From NCBI RefSeq assembly GCF_001704295.1, contig NZ_CP012334.1, positions 880,084 to 944,083 on the forward strand: DNA of 64,000 nt. Direction: 5' to 3'. Position numbers and translations under genes: made by a program. This stretch comes from Bordetella sp. H567 (lineage in GTDB: Bacteria; Pseudomonadota; Gammaproteobacteria; Burkholderiales; Burkholderiaceae_B). Shown piece after piece: positions 25,987 through 35,984 of this stretch (the stretch's first letter is position 1; every line of letters starts with the position of its first letter). Below the pieces are notes generated by a model. It had not been told where the DNA came from and searched no databases. It saw only the letters and a list, made by a program, of their open reading frames with translations.

Positions 25987-26517
25987 ATGTTTGCCCAGCT
26001 TAAGAAAATCGTCCTGGCCGCCGCCCTGGCCGCCTGCGTGCTTCCCTTGTCTTCCACCGCGCAGGCCGCCGGGCCGGCGGTACAGGCCCCGGAATTCACC
26101 GGCATCGAAAAATGGCTGAACAGCGAGCCGCTGGATCTGGCATCGCTGCGCGGCAAGGTGGTGCTGGTGGACTTCTGGACCTATACCTGCATCAACTGCA
26201 TCCACACGCTGCCGTATGTGAAAACCTGGCACCAGAAATACAAGGACCAAGGCCTGGTGGTGGTCGGTGTGCATACGCCCGAGTTTCCCTTCGAACGATC
26301 CATGCAGAACGTGCAGGATGCGCTCAAGCGCTTCGGTATCACTTATCCGGTGGCGCAGGACAACAAGTACGCGACCTGGGACGCCTACCGCAACATCTAC
26401 TGGCCTGCGTTCTACCTGATCGACAAGCAGGGCAAGATCATCTACACGCATTTCGGCGAAGGCCAGTACAAGGAGACGGAAGCCATGATCCAGCAGGCGC
26501 TGGCGCAGGCGGGCTGA
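25987..26517 (+). CDS. TlpA/DipZ-like periplasmic thioredoxin
   Basis: A 176-residue protein with a Sec signal peptide (cleavage after AQA, about residue 27) and a thioredoxin-like fold. The active site is CINC in FWTYTCINCIHTLPYVKTW (about residue 62), the form typical of DipZ C-terminal domains. A cis-proline lies in YWPAFYLID. The start at 25987 has AAGGAG just upstream; the longer open frame runs back into the CcdA-like gene. It would take electrons from the adjacent transporter and reduce periplasmic disulfides; substrates are unknown. Confidence 0.9.
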   Translation: MFAQLKKIVLAAALAACVLPLSSTAQAAGPAVQAPEFTGIEKWLNSEPLDLASLRGKVVLVDFWTYTCINCIHTLPYVKTWHQKYKDQGLVVVGVHTPEFPFERSMQNVQDALKRFGITYPVAQDNKYATWDAYRNIYWPAFYLIDKQGKIIYTHFGEGQYKETEAMIQQALAQAG

Positions 26518-26598
26518 TGGAGCGGCGGCAGCTCGGGCCGCGACAGTGCCTTGCGCCGTCGTGACCCGCGGCTAAACGGATGAATGAATCGAGCGGCC

Positions 26599-27318
26599 CT
26601 AACGCCCGGGCGCCGATGTGCCAGACCGGGGCATCAGCACATCGACGTCCAGCCACGCCGCGGCGTTCGCCCCCGTTGGGTCCGGCAGCCGCGGGATCAT
26701 GCCCAGCAGAGGCGCGGCATGGCGCCGCGCGAAGCGTTCGCGCAGCGTGCCCAGGTTTTCCGCCGCCAGTCGCATGGCGGGATCCACCGTGTTGGCAATC
26801 CATCCCGCCATGTTCAGCCCGCACGCCGCGATCGCTTCGGCCGTCAGCAGCGCATGGCTCAGGCAGCCCAGGCGCATGCCGACCACCAGGATGACGGGCA
26901 GGCCCAGGGCCCGGGCCAGGTCGCCGGTATCGCGCGTGTCGTCCAGCGGCACGCGAAAGCCGCCGACTCCTTCGACGATGGTGATGTCCGCGCGCGCGGC
27001 GATCTCGCGGTGGCAATGCACGATGTGTTCGATATCCAGCACGACACCCTCGTGCGCCGCGACCAGGTGGGGCGCGGCGGGCTCGCGCAGCAGGAACGGC
27101 GTGGACAGCGCGCGCGGCACCGCCACCGTGGCGCTGGACGCCAGGGCTTCCGCATCCTCGTTGCGCCATACGCCGTGCGCGTCCAGCACCGCGCCCGCGG
27201 CGACCGGCTTCATCGCCGCCGTGGACCAGCCTTGCGCGGAAAACGCATGCAGCAGCCCGCAGCTGGACAGCGTTTTGCCGATCTCCGTATCGGTGCCGGC
27301 AACGAAATACGAGCTCAT
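26599..27318 (-). CDS. bioD: Dethiobiotin synthetase BioD
   Basis: BioD makes dethiobiotin from 7,8-diaminopelargonate, CO2 and ATP. The 239-residue protein begins [20 protein letters not shown], with the P-loop GTDTEIGKT, and has the substrate-contacting [13 protein letters not shown] segment and [17 protein letters not shown]. The ATG at 27318 overlaps the bioF stop (ATGA). It is the last gene of the biotin operon. Confidence 0.94.
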   Translation of the reverse strand: MSSYFVAGTDTEIGKTLSSCGLLHAFSAQGWSTAAMKPVAAGAVLDAHGVWRNEDAEALASSATVAVPRALSTPFLLREPAAPHLVAAHEGVVLDIEHIVHCHREIAARADITIVEGVGGFRVPLDDTRDTGDLARALGLPVILVVGMRLGCLSHALLTAEAIAACGLNMAGWIANTVDPAMRLAAENLGTLRERFARRHAAPLLGMIPRLPDPTGANAAAWLDVDVLMPRSGTSAPGR

Positions 27319-28550
27319 GCGGTGGCGACTCCCACGCGCGGCGCGGTTGCGGTGGCGGCCCGACTCGCGCGCAGCGCCTGGCCCAAGCGTTGGATATCGT
27401 CCGTCTCGTGCGCGGCCGACAGCGACAGCCGCAGGCGCGCCGTGCCGGGCGGCACCGTGGGCGGCCTGACCGCCGGGACCCAGAAGCTGTGTTCCAGCAA
27501 GGCGTCGGCCAGGGCCAGCGCCGCTTCGTTCTCGCCCACCACGATGGGCTGGATGGCGGTCGTGGACGCCATCGCGGAAACCCCCGCGCCCATGGCCTCG
27601 ATGCCGCCTATCATCGCGCGCACGGCGTCGATGTGGCCGTGCAACCGCGCCCGGCGCGCATGGCCTTCCTCGCCGCGCATCAGCGCGACGCTGACCCCGG
27701 CGGCATGGGCCAGTGCCGGCGCGGCGGCCGTGGTGTAGATATAGCTGCGCGCCTGCTGTATCAGCCATTCGATCGCCGTCGACTCCGCAACGACAAAAGC
27801 GCCCGCCACGCCCGCCGCCTTGCCCAGCGTGCCCATATAGACCAGCAGCGGCGACCGCAATCGCAGGTCCGCCACCGTGCCGGCGCCATCGTCGCCATGG
27901 ATGCCGAAACCGTGCGCGTCGTCCACGACGAGCCACGCCTGATGCTTTTCCGCCAGCGCGGTCAAGGCTGCCAGCGGCGCGATATCGCCATCCATGCTGA
28001 ACACGGCATCGGTGACGATGACCTTCATACCGTCGCCGCGATCCTCATCGAGCATCGCGGCCAGCGCCACCGCATCCGCGTGCGGATAGATGCGCACGTT
28101 CGCGCGCGACAGGCGGGCGCCGTCGATGAGCGATGCATGGTTCAAGGCGTCCGAATACACGGTCGCGCCGCGTCCGGCCAGCGCGGTCAGGATGGCCAGG
28201 TTGGCCATATAGCCGGTGGAGAAGGACAGCGCGCGGGGATCGCTCGCGAAGCCGCCGGCGTAGCCGGCCAGGACGTCCTCCAGCAGCGCGTGCGCGCGAG
28301 AGTGGCCGCCCAGCAGGTGCGATCCACCGCTACCGGCACCGTAGCGCCGCGCGCCTTCGGCGATCGCTTCGATCAGCCGCGGGTGGTTCGCCAGCCCCAG
28401 GTAATCGTTGCTGGCGAAGGCCACCAGATCCCTGCCGTCGATACGGATGCGCGGCGCGCACGGGGTGTCGGCGATACGGCGCCGCCGCGTCAAGGCTAGG
28501 GCCGCCCGGTCCGCCAGGCCCGCTTCCAGCACGTCGAAAGGGTGTGTCAT
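27315..28550 (-). CDS. bioF: 8-amino-7-oxononanoate synthase BioF
   Basis: BioF joins pimeloyl-ACP or -CoA with L-alanine in a PLP-dependent step. The 411-residue protein shows [15 protein letters not shown], the glycine-rich [30 protein letters not shown] and the PLP-lysine region [14 protein letters not shown]. It starts four bases after the bioA stop with GGAG upstream, and ends overlapping bioD. Confidence 0.95.
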   Translation of the reverse strand: MTHPFDVLEAGLADRAALALTRRRRIADTPCAPRIRIDGRDLVAFASNDYLGLANHPRLIEAIAEGARRYGAGSGGSHLLGGHSRAHALLEDVLAGYAGGFASDPRALSFSTGYMANLAILTALAGRGATVYSDALNHASLIDGARLSRANVRIYPHADAVALAAMLDEDRGDGMKVIVTDAVFSMDGDIAPLAALTALAEKHQAWLVVDDAHGFGIHGDDGAGTVADLRLRSPLLVYMGTLGKAAGVAGAFVVAESTAIEWLIQQARSYIYTTAAAPALAHAAGVSVALMRGEEGHARRARLHGHIDAVRAMIGGIEAMGAGVSAMASTTAIQPIVVGENEAALALADALLEHSFWVPAVRPPTVPPGTARLRLSLSAAHETDDIQRLGQALRASRAATATAPRVGVATA

Positions 28551-28554
28551 GGGC

Positions 28555-29994
28555 TCACTCCATCGTATGCGCGCTTATCCGCGCGTCGCTCTCGTCCAAT
28601 GTCCGCTCCAGCGCCTCCATGGCCGCGCCGGCCAGCAGGCCGATTTCCTCGTCGTCCAGCACGTAGGGCGGCATCAGGTAGACCGTGCGGCCGATGGGGC
28701 GCAGCAGTGCGCCCGCCGCCAGCGCGTGCCGCGCATAGCACCGCGCGAAGCCGCGCCGGGCACGGTCGTCGTCGAGGACCACGTCGAAGGCCAGGATGGC
28801 GCCGCAGCGCCGCATATGCTCAACGCGCGGATGCGTGGCCAGGCCGCTCAGGCGCGCCGCCAATGCATCGAAGCGCGCCTGGTTGGCCGCCAGCACGTCA
28901 TGCGCCTCGAACAGGTCCAGCGTGGCGAGCGCGGCCCGGCAGGCCAGCGGATTTCCCGTGTAGGAGTGCGAATGCAGGAAGCCACGCGCCACGTCGTCGT
29001 CGTAGAAGGCGTCATGGATCGCGTCGCGCGAGAGCACCACCGACAGCGGCAGGTAGCCGCCGCTGATGCCCTTGGACAGGCACAGCAGGTCCGGCCGTAT
29101 CCCCGCCTGTTCGTGCGCGAAGAAGCTGCCCGTGCGGCCGAAGCCCACCGCGATCTCGTCCGCGATCATATGCACGCCATGGCGGTCGCACAGCGCGCGC
29201 AGCCCGCGCAGATAGGCGGCATCGTGCATGGCCATGCCGGCCGCGCACTGCACCAGCGGCTCGACGATGATCGCCGCGATCGCGTCGCCACGCGCCTCGA
29301 ACAGCGCCGCCACATCGCGCAGCGCCCGGGCCGCGGCATCCGCCGCGGTTTCACCGGGCAAGGCCCGCCGGGCGTCCGGCGATGCGACACGGTGCGCCTG
29401 CCGCAGCAACGGTCCATAGGCGTCGCGGAACAAGGCCACGTCCGTGACGCCCAGCGCACCGAGCGTTTCGCCGTGATAGCCCTGTTCCACGCACACGAAT
29501 TCCTGCTTCGCCGGGCGGCCGCTATTGCGCCAGAAGTGGAAACTCATCTTCAGCGCGATTTCGACGGCCGACGCGCCGTCGGAGGCGAAGAAGGCATGTC
29601 CCAGCATGCCGCCCGTCAGCGCCGACAGCCGTTCCGCCAGCGCCACGGCGGGTTCGTGCGTGCAGCCGGCCAGCATGGCGTGCTCCAGCGTGCCCAACTG
29701 GTCGACCAGCGCCGCGTTGATGGCGGGATGCGCGTGACCGAACAGATTCACCCACCATGAGCTGATGCCGTCCAGGTAGCGGCGCCCGTCCGCGTCGTAC
29801 AGCCATGCACCCTGGGCGCGGGCGATGGGCAATAGGGGAATGCGTTCATGGTGCTTCATCTGCGTGCAGGGGTGCCAGACGGCGCGCAGGCTGCGCGCCA
29901 CCCAACTGTTGCCCTGGCTGCTCGCGTGTATCGCGCTTGCAGGGGCCGCTTCCATCTCGCCTGGACGGTCGGCAGTGCAATGTCCTGGGCGCAT
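28555..29994 (-). CDS. bioA: Adenosylmethionine-8-amino-7-oxononanoate transaminase BioA
   Basis: BioA transfers the amino group of S-adenosylmethionine to 7-keto-8-aminopelargonate, making diaminopelargonate. Key parts are [18 protein letters not shown] near the N-terminus, [13 protein letters not shown], the cofactor segment [12 protein letters not shown] and the PLP-lysine motif [10 protein letters not shown]. The start is uncertain: the ATG at 29994 overlaps the bioB stop as ATGA and gives 479 residues, a second ATG at 29955 follows AGGCGAG and gives 466, and one at 30006 is also open. All keep the enzyme intact. Confidence 0.93.
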   Translation of the reverse strand: MRPGHCTADRPGEMEAAPASAIHASSQGNSWVARSLRAVWHPCTQMKHHERIPLLPIARAQGAWLYDADGRRYLDGISSWWVNLFGHAHPAINAALVDQLGTLEHAMLAGCTHEPAVALAERLSALTGGMLGHAFFASDGASAVEIALKMSFHFWRNSGRPAKQEFVCVEQGYHGETLGALGVTDVALFRDAYGPLLRQAHRVASPDARRALPGETAADAAARALRDVAALFEARGDAIAAIIVEPLVQCAAGMAMHDAAYLRGLRALCDRHGVHMIADEIAVGFGRTGSFFAHEQAGIRPDLLCLSKGISGGYLPLSVVLSRDAIHDAFYDDDVARGFLHSHSYTGNPLACRAALATLDLFEAHDVLAANQARFDALAARLSGLATHPRVEHMRRCGAILAFDVVLDDDRARRGFARCYARHALAAGALLRPIGRTVYLMPPYVLDDEEIGLLAGAAMEALERTLDESDARISAHTME

Positions 29995-31010
29995 CAAGCC
30001 ATGCATACGCCATCCCCCGTGTGCATGCCTAGCCGGGCGAGCAACCGCCGATCCGCGTCCACCCGCGGATTGGCCGTCGTCAGCAGCACCTCGCCGTAGA
30101 AGATGGAATTCGCGCCGGCCAGGAAACACAGTGCCTGCGTCGCATCGTCCATGTGTTCGCGGCCCGCGGACAGGCGGACCATCGCGCGCGGCATGGTGAT
30201 GCGCGCCACCGCGATCGTGCGCACGAACTCGAAGGGGTCCAGCGCCTCGGCCCCGTACAGCGGCGTCCCCGCCACCTGCATCAGGTTGTTGATCGGCACG
30301 GATTCCGGATAGGGATCCAGGTTGGCCAGCTGCGCGATCAGGCCGGCACGCACGCGGCGGTCTTCGCCCATGCCGATGATGCCGCCGCAGCACACCTTGA
30401 TGCCGGCTTCGCGCACGCGCTGCAGCGTATCCAGCCGATCCTGGTAGGTGCGGGTGGTGATGACCTTGCCGTAGAACTCCGGCGAGGTATCCAGGTTGTG
30501 GTTGTAGTAATCCAGCCCCGCGTCGGCCAGCTCGCGCGCGTGGGCATCGTCCAGCATGCCCAACGTGACGCAGGTCTCCAGCCCTAGGGCCTTCACTTCC
30601 GCCACCATCCGGGCCACCGCCGCCACCTGCCTGGGCTTGGGCGAGCGCCATGCCGCACCCATGCAGAAGCGGTGCGCGCCGGCGGCCTGTGCGGCGCGCG
30701 CCGCCGCCAGCACGTCCTCCAGCGGCATCAGGGGCTGCGCCGCCAGGCCGCTGTCGTGATGCGCCGACTGCGAGCAATAGCCGCAGTCCTCGGGACAGCC
30801 GCCGGTCTTGATCGACAGCAGGCTGGACAGCTGGATCGCGCTGGGATCGAAGTGCTCCCTGTGCGTGGTGTGGGCGCGGTGCACCAGCGTGGGGAAGGGC
30901 AGCTCGTACAGCGCCGCGATGGCGTCCACGGTCCAGCGCGGGGAAGTCGGTGGTTCGCGCCGCGCGGCGCCGCGTGGCGTGGGGAGGGGGACGTTCTGGG
31001 TGTGCGGCAT
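29994..31010 (-). CDS. bioB: Biotin synthase BioB
   Basis: BioB is the radical-SAM enzyme that inserts sulfur into dethiobiotin. The 338-residue protein has the cluster-binding C-x3-C-x2-C in [17 protein letters not shown] (Cys72, 76, 79), plus [15 protein letters not shown] and the [11 protein letters not shown] segment. The ATG at 31010 follows GGAGG by four bases; the open frame runs 21 codons further upstream without similarity. It is the first gene of bioBAFD; any promoter lies in the gap to the right. Confidence 0.95.
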   Translation of the reverse strand: MPHTQNVPLPTPRGAARREPPTSPRWTVDAIAALYELPFPTLVHRAHTTHREHFDPSAIQLSSLLSIKTGGCPEDCGYCSQSAHHDSGLAAQPLMPLEDVLAAARAAQAAGAHRFCMGAAWRSPKPRQVAAVARMVAEVKALGLETCVTLGMLDDAHARELADAGLDYYNHNLDTSPEFYGKVITTRTYQDRLDTLQRVREAGIKVCCGGIIGMGEDRRVRAGLIAQLANLDPYPESVPINNLMQVAGTPLYGAEALDPFEFVRTIAVARITMPRAMVRLSAGREHMDDATQALCFLAGANSIFYGEVLLTTANPRVDADRRLLARLGMHTGDGVCMA

Positions 31011-31399
31011 GCGGCCTCCGGCGGTCGGGAATGAAATCGGCCGGATCGTAGGAACCTGCCTTCCGTGGCGCAAACCCCCGATATCGGCGGAATAGCCGCC
31101 ACGTTGTCGTCAACTCCGAGAAATTGAACGAAGTTGGCGCCGGCTGGGGCGGATCCTGCCGTGTACGTCCGGATGGCTGATGGGCCGGGTTTCTGGTTTC
31201 AAAATGTGTCTTCGCCGGCCGCGTGCGTCGCTATGTGGCTGTCCAGCGACGGCCGTATCATCTATTCCGCGCAGCCCGCCCGCGGCTCGCTGCGGGTTCC
31301 TGCCGATGCGTACGCACGGAGGGCCAAGGACTGCGCGCATGCCCAGCGAGGCCCGCTCATCGCTCGCGAGGCCCCATTCCAACACCAGGAGACTTCATC
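31011..31399. promoter_or_regulatory. Divergent intergenic region bioB / YciI-like gene
   Basis: 389 bp without a convincing gene. It must drive bioB leftward and the YciI-like gene rightward. A TTGACG occurs on the minus strand at 31108-31113 but no good -10 follows at the right distance. A short inverted repeat GGCGG-AATAG-CCGCC lies at about 31087. Neither a classical BirA box nor a BioR-type TTATNNATAA site was seen. ORFs crossing the region on both strands show no recognisable protein features. Confidence 0.4.
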
Positions 31400-31702
31400 G
31401 TGCTCTATGCCATCCACATGCTCGACAAGCCCGGCGTCGCCGACATCCGCGCCCGTGTGCGGCCCGAACACCGCGCATACCTTGCCACCAAGGCGGAACA
31501 GATGGCATTCGCGGGCCCCTTGGTGGGGGAGGACGGCGAGACCATGATCGGCTCCCTGCTGGTCATCGACTTCCCGTCGCGGGACGCGGCCGAGACGTGG
31601 CTGAAGGACGAACCGTTCACCCGGCATGGCGTGTACGAATCGACTTCCATCCATGGCTTTGTGAATCTCTGGCCGCAGAAAGTGGGTTTCCCGCCGGCTT
31701 GA
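31400..31702 (+). CDS. YciI-like protein
   Basis: A 100-residue protein of the YCII family: LYAIHMLDKPG at the start, EHRAYLATKAEQMAFAGPLV with the conserved histidine, the GSLLVIDFPSRDAAETWLKDEPF core and a GVYES segment. The GTG at 31400 is chosen because GGAG lies eight bases upstream and because the family begins M-L-Y-A; the upstream open frame has no similarity. Members are dimeric ferredoxin-like proteins, some with dehydrochlorinase or lactonase-like activity; the role here is unknown. Confidence 0.85.
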   Translation: MLYAIHMLDKPGVADIRARVRPEHRAYLATKAEQMAFAGPLVGEDGETMIGSLLVIDFPSRDAAETWLKDEPFTRHGVYESTSIHGFVNLWPQKVGFPPA

Positions 31703-31887
31703 TATCGGAAAGCCGGCCCTTGGGCGGCGGATTCGATTGCCCGCCGCGGTGAGCCATGCGCCGCTGCGGGAAACACCCTATCCTCCCCATCCCCGTCCCG
31801 GTGCATCCTGATGCCCGATGCGTAAAGCGCAAAACTGGCGCGCATATTGCTTTATTTGGCGCATCGATGTGGCAATGGATGGCTGGA

Positions 31888-32811
31888 ATGCTGAATCTGA
31901 ATGAATTCACCACTTTCGTGGCGATCGCCGACGCGGGCAGCTTTTCGTCCGGCGCGGAACGATTGGGCATATCGCGCCCGCTTGCCACCAAGCACGTCGC
32001 CGACCTGGAGCAGACGCTGGGCGTCAAGCTCATGCACCGCAGCACGCGCAAGATCGGCCTGACCGCGGCCGGCAATCTGTTCTACGCGCGCTGCAAGCGC
32101 CTGATGTCCGATGCCCAGCATGCCGTGCACGAGCTGGAGCAATTCCGGTGCGCGCCGGGCGGCCACGTGAAGGTCAGCGCCGCCATCGCCTTCGGACGCC
32201 TGCATCTGGTTCCGGTCATCACACGCTTCCTGGCCCGGTACCCGGACATCACCGTCGAACTGAACCTCACCGATAAGTTCGCCGACCTGATCACCGGCGG
32301 CGAAGACGTCGTCATCCGCACCGCCCAGGAGCCGCGGCTCTTGTCGCTGGTCGCCCGCCCGCTGGCGCCCTGGCGCTTCGTGTTGTGTGCCGCGCCATCC
32401 TACCTGGCGCGCAACCCCGCGCCGCTCGCCCCGGGCGATCTGGGCCGCCACAACTGCATCCTGTACTGCTCCAATGCGCAGGGGGAGTGGACCTTCAAGC
32501 ATCGCCAAGGCGAGGAAACCGTGCGGGTCAAGGGGAATTTCAAGGCCAACAACGCAGACGGTGTCCTGCAAGCCACCCTGGCCGGCCTGGGCGTGGCCGC
32601 CATCAGCACCATGGCCGCCGCCGATGAAATCCGCGCGGGCCGCCTGGTACGGCTGCTGCCCGGCTACCTGCTGCCCGAAGGCGTCATGTACGCGTCCTAT
32701 CTGCCCAACCCCACCATGGCCAATTGCGTGCAGACCTTCGTGCGCTTCCTGGAGGCGGCCTTCGCGCAGGGACCTTACTGGGAGCGCGACCTGGTGTTTG
32801 CCAGGGCCTAG
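31888..32811 (+). CDS. LysR-family transcriptional regulator
   Basis: A 307-residue LysR-type regulator. The helix-turn-helix is MLNLNEFTTFVAIADAGSFS followed by GAERLGISRPLATKHVADLE; the substrate-binding domain runs from about residue 90. Possible starts also lie at 31867 and 31879; 31888 fits the usual LysR length. It lies 125 bp upstream of a Bug receptor and RidA-like gene on the same strand and may control them. The class (CrgA/AaeR-like group) is suggested by the EFTTFVAIADAGSFS form. Confidence 0.9.
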   Translation: MLNLNEFTTFVAIADAGSFSSGAERLGISRPLATKHVADLEQTLGVKLMHRSTRKIGLTAAGNLFYARCKRLMSDAQHAVHELEQFRCAPGGHVKVSAAIAFGRLHLVPVITRFLARYPDITVELNLTDKFADLITGGEDVVIRTAQEPRLLSLVARPLAPWRFVLCAAPSYLARNPAPLAPGDLGRHNCILYCSNAQGEWTFKHRQGEETVRVKGNFKANNADGVLQATLAGLGVAAISTMAAADEIRAGRLVRLLPGYLLPEGVMYASYLPNPTMANCVQTFVRFLEAAFAQGPYWERDLVFARA

Positions 32812-32936
32812 GCAGCCGGGGGTGCGGCGGCGGATTTGGAAAATCCGATGAATAGTGAGTTTCCCAGGCCGCATTGTTCTCGGACCGGTGCCGCCGCAAC
32901 ATGCGGACATTGCCGTTCTTCGCGCAGGAGTCTGTC

Positions 32937-33959
32937 GTGGATGCTTTGTTGCCCCGCCGCATGCCGGCCGCCGCCGTGTCGTTACCGACCCGGCTTGCTT
33001 CCTTCGCCATGGCGCTGATGGCCCTGGCCGCCATCCTCGCCGCCCCCGTGGCCCGTGCCGACGACTATCCCTCGCGGCCCATCCACATCGTCGTGCCGTA
33101 TTCCGCGGGCGGTTCGTCGGATGCGCCCATGCGCGTCATCGCGCAGCAGATGGCGCAACAGATGGGCGAGGCCATCGTGATCGAGAACAAGCCGGGGCAG
33201 GGCGCGATGATCGGCGCCGAATACGTCGCGCGCGCCGCGCCGGACGGTTATACGCTGCTGCTGGCTTCCAATCCGCAAGCGATCAGCGCGACCCTGTACA
33301 GCCATCTGAGTTTCGATCCCGTCGGCGATTTCGCCGCCATTTCGCTGTTCGGGCGCGAGCCCGGCGTGCTCGTGGTCAATCCCAGCATGCCGGTGCGCAG
33401 TGTCCGGGAATTCGTCGATTATGTGAAGGCGCGCCCGGACAAGATCGACTATGCGTCGTCGGGCAATGGCAGCGCCCAGCATCTGTTCACCGCCATGTTC
33501 CTGTCGGCAGCCGGCCTGCGGATGATGCATATCCCGTATCGCGGCAGCGCGCAGGCTGTCACCGACGTGGTGGCCGGCCAGGTCCTGGTGGCCATGCCCG
33601 GCCTGGCGGCGATGATGCCGCACATCCGCGAAAAGCGCCTCATCCCGCTGGCGGTCACGGGCGACCAGCGTTCGCCGCTGCTTCCGGATGTGCCCACGCT
33701 GGCGGAATCGGGTTTCCCCGGGTTTTCCGCCTATGTCTGGTCGGGCCTGGTCGCGCCGAAAGGAACGCCGCCCGCCATCATCGAACGGCTGAACCGCGAG
33801 CTGAAGAAAGCCATGGCGTCGGATACCGTGAAGGCATACATGCACAACGCCTCGGTCGAAATCGTTACCGACACGCCCGCTGAATTCCAGGCATTCTTCC
33901 AGCAGGAAAAGGCGCGCGACGCCAAGGCCATCCAGGACGCCGGCCTGAAAATCGATTGA
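32937..33959 (+). CDS. Bug-family (TctC) periplasmic solute receptor
   Basis: Bug receptors are periplasmic binding proteins that are greatly expanded in Bordetella. The 340-residue protein has a signal peptide ending VARADDYPSRPI, the mature start YPSRPIHIVVPYSAGG, the ENKPGQGAMIGAEYVARAAPDGYTL block and the conserved LPDVPTLAESGFPGF. The GTG at 32937 is chosen because AGGAG (32926-32930) lies six bases upstream; the longer frame has no such site. Downstream lies a triple RidA gene 11 bp away, so it may bind the substrate of that small pathway. No transporter membrane subunits are adjacent. Confidence 0.9.
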   Translation: MDALLPRRMPAAAVSLPTRLASFAMALMALAAILAAPVARADDYPSRPIHIVVPYSAGGSSDAPMRVIAQQMAQQMGEAIVIENKPGQGAMIGAEYVARAAPDGYTLLLASNPQAISATLYSHLSFDPVGDFAAISLFGREPGVLVVNPSMPVRSVREFVDYVKARPDKIDYASSGNGSAQHLFTAMFLSAAGLRMMHIPYRGSAQAVTDVVAGQVLVAMPGLAAMMPHIREKRLIPLAVTGDQRSPLLPDVPTLAESGFPGFSAYVWSGLVAPKGTPPAIIERLNRELKKAMASDTVKAYMHNASVEIVTDTPAEFQAFFQQEKARDAKAIQDAGLKID

Positions 33960-33970
33960 CAGGAGACAGC

Positions 33971-35251
33971 ATGACCTTCCAACGCTACGGCGCCCGGCGC
34001 TACGGCAGCGGCGACATCATCCACGTGCCGTTCGTGCGCGCCGGCAATTGGGTGTTCGGCACCGGCCTGCGGGCCGTCCTGCCCAACGGACTCGCGGATC
34101 CGGCCGTGCTGCGCGCCGATCGCCCCTTGGGGTTGGCGCCGCAGGCGCAGCGCGAAGCGCAAGCGATCTTCGAGACCATGCGGCGGCAACTGGAAGAGGC
34201 CGGCAGCGGCATGGACCGCGTGGCCCGCCTGGACCAGTATTACCCCGAGGCGCGCTTCGTCGATCCCTATCACGTCGCCCGCAAGCAGGCGCTGGCGGGG
34301 CAGGTCGCGCCCAGTACCTCGGTCATCGTGGATCGCCTGCTGAATGTGGATGTCTCCATGGACGTGCAGGTCATGGCGGCCACGGCCGCCAGCGGCTACA
34401 CGGCGGAGAAAGCCGGCACCGGCACCTTGAACGTGCCGCAGACTTCCGGCTACGCGCCCTGCCTGCGCATGGGCGACATGATTTTCGTGGCCGGCCAGCT
34501 GGCGCGGGACGGCACCGGCAACATCGCAGCCGAGGCCCGCGTGGCGGATGGCCAGATGTGGAACGGCACCCGCATCAAGCTGGAGACCGACTACCTGGTG
34601 CAGAAACGGCTGGTGCCGGCGCTGGAAGCGGCGGGCAGCCGGCTGGACCTGGTGCTGAAGGCCCAGGTTTACCTGAGCCACGGCGAGGACCTGGCCGCCT
34701 TCTGGCAATCCTGGTCGCGCGCTTTCGATGGCCACGTGCCGCCCACGACCGTCGTGCCGGTGCGCCATCCCGCCTTCGGCACCCGCGACGCGACCATCGA
34801 AGTGAACCTGGTCGCCGCGCACGCCTCCGCGGCCGATCGTGTGCGCGATATCGATTGCGACGTTTCCCTGATCGCCACGGACATGCTGCCGGCGCGCGTG
34901 TTCGATGGCGTGTTGTTCGTGGCCGGGCTGATGGGCATCGAGGACGGCGGCCTTTGCCGGGCCGCCCATGTGCAGGCCGGCGCGCCTTACTATGACGACC
35001 CGGTCCACGCCCAGATGGCCGACATCCTGGAAAAGGCCGCCATCATCTTCGCCGCCGCGGGCACCGACCTGGGCCGCGTCGTCCGCGCCCTCCATTTCCA
35101 TACGGAGCTGGCGGACTTCCGCCGTGGCTACCTCGCTTGGGATCCTTCCCTGCGGCGAACCGGCCTGCCCTTCAGCGCCATCCAGGTCGCCGACGAACTA
35201 TTCCTCGCCGGCGCCGCCGTCATTCTGGATTTGTGGGGGTATGTGCCGTGA
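33971..35251 (+). CDS. Triple RidA-domain (YjgF/UK114-like) protein
   Basis: RidA proteins hydrolyse reactive enamine/imine intermediates or act in related catabolism. This 426-residue protein contains three RidA-like units in a row: about 12-150 (FVRAGNWVFGTGL; STSVIVDRLLNVDVSMDVQV), about 155-290 (LRMGDMIFVAGQLARDG; PTTVVPVRHPAFGTRDATIEVN) and about 295-425 (VFDGVLFVAGLMGI; PFSAIQVADELFLAG). Bacterial RidA is normally about 130 residues, so a single-chain trimer arrangement is possible. Start is the ATG at 33971 with AGGAG upstream. The arginine that binds substrate carboxylates in active RidA cannot be assigned with confidence in each unit. Confidence 0.85.
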   Translation: MTFQRYGARRYGSGDIIHVPFVRAGNWVFGTGLRAVLPNGLADPAVLRADRPLGLAPQAQREAQAIFETMRRQLEEAGSGMDRVARLDQYYPEARFVDPYHVARKQALAGQVAPSTSVIVDRLLNVDVSMDVQVMAATAASGYTAEKAGTGTLNVPQTSGYAPCLRMGDMIFVAGQLARDGTGNIAAEARVADGQMWNGTRIKLETDYLVQKRLVPALEAAGSRLDLVLKAQVYLSHGEDLAAFWQSWSRAFDGHVPPTTVVPVRHPAFGTRDATIEVNLVAAHASAADRVRDIDCDVSLIATDMLPARVFDGVLFVAGLMGIEDGGLCRAAHVQAGAPYYDDPVHAQMADILEKAAIIFAAAGTDLGRVVRALHFHTELADFRRGYLAWDPSLRRTGLPFSAIQVADELFLAGAAVILDLWGYVP

Positions 35252-35269
35252 AGGAGCGGAATGCCATCC

Positions 35270-35915
35270 CGATGGAGGCGTAATTTCCTGTTCGATATTG
35301 TGGCGGCGCGACGCCCAGATATTGGTCCTCGATGGAGGTACGGGCAAGCCGGTAACCGGATCACCCATCAGCGCGCCCAATTGCGACGAGTGGGCGAGCA
35401 GGCCGGCGATATCGCTCGATGGAAAGCAAGCCTATTTTGCAAGCTGCAACGAGGCGCCGACGTCGGTGTATATCGTTGATCTGGTTCATCTGCAGGCCAA
35501 CGGTAGGGTAGGCGGTTTCAGAGCTGCGGCGGTCGCGGTCTGCCCATGGCTCGGAATGGAAAACTGCTGGTCCTCAGCGGTGACAGCATCATTCCCGTGG
35601 ACAGCATAACGAATACCGCCGAGCCTGCAATGGCGATCGATAATGTAAACGGCCTCGCCAATGCATTGAGTTGCAGTCGTGTCACGGACCGGGCGGCGGT
35701 GTCCGTCGAATTGAAAAATATGCAGGGCGGGATCATGAATGTCGATGTGCTCAACATCATCCCGGGCGTTCATCCCCCCTTCATCCCCCTCAAGGCTGGT
35801 GGCGCTTACGCCGACGGGCCTTTGTGTTTCGATCGTCTCGGTAATCTTTACGTCGCGGATTCGGGGGAGGAAGGTTTCGTAGCCGCAATACCCGCGTCCT
35901 ATCTGGAGGCGCCGG
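35270..35915 (+). pseudogene. Decayed beta-propeller (YVTN/NHL-like) gene, frameshifted
   Basis: Two reading frames carry consecutive pieces of one beta-propeller-like protein. The first (to about 35530) reads ILVLDGGTGKPVTGSPIS, RPAISLDGKQAYFASCNE and VYIVDLVHLQANGRVGG. The second, shifted, runs from about 35546 with KLLVLSGDSIIPVDSITN and GPLCFDRLGNLYVADSGEEG. No N-terminus, no ribosome site and no natural C-terminus are visible, and the second frame runs into the tRNA terminator. Base composition is lower in G+C than its neighbours. It lies between the RidA-like gene and the tRNA cluster. A sequencing error could also cause the shift, but the missing ends favour decay. Confidence 0.6.
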
Positions 35916-35920
35916 AAAGC

Positions 35921-35947
35921 AAAAAAGCCCTGATTTCTCAGGGCTTT
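35921..35947 (-). terminator. Intrinsic terminator of the tRNA cluster
   Basis: On the minus strand AAAGCCCTGA, a four-base loop and TCAGGGCTTT make a perfect ten-base stem followed by a run of T. It lies about 38 bp beyond the tRNA-Asp gene and ends the Ala-Glu-Asp tRNA transcript. Confidence 0.9.
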
Positions 35948-35984
35948 CAGCATGATCGTTGTCGTCAACAACGTTCTTGAATTC

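Noticed and set aside
28555-31113. Single 852-codon bioB-bioA frame
   Set aside because: The first part is an out-of-frame reading of bioB; bioA starts near 29994.
31134-31547. 137-codon plus-strand ORF upstream of the YciI-like gene
   Set aside because: It has no similarity and overlaps the real gene out of frame.
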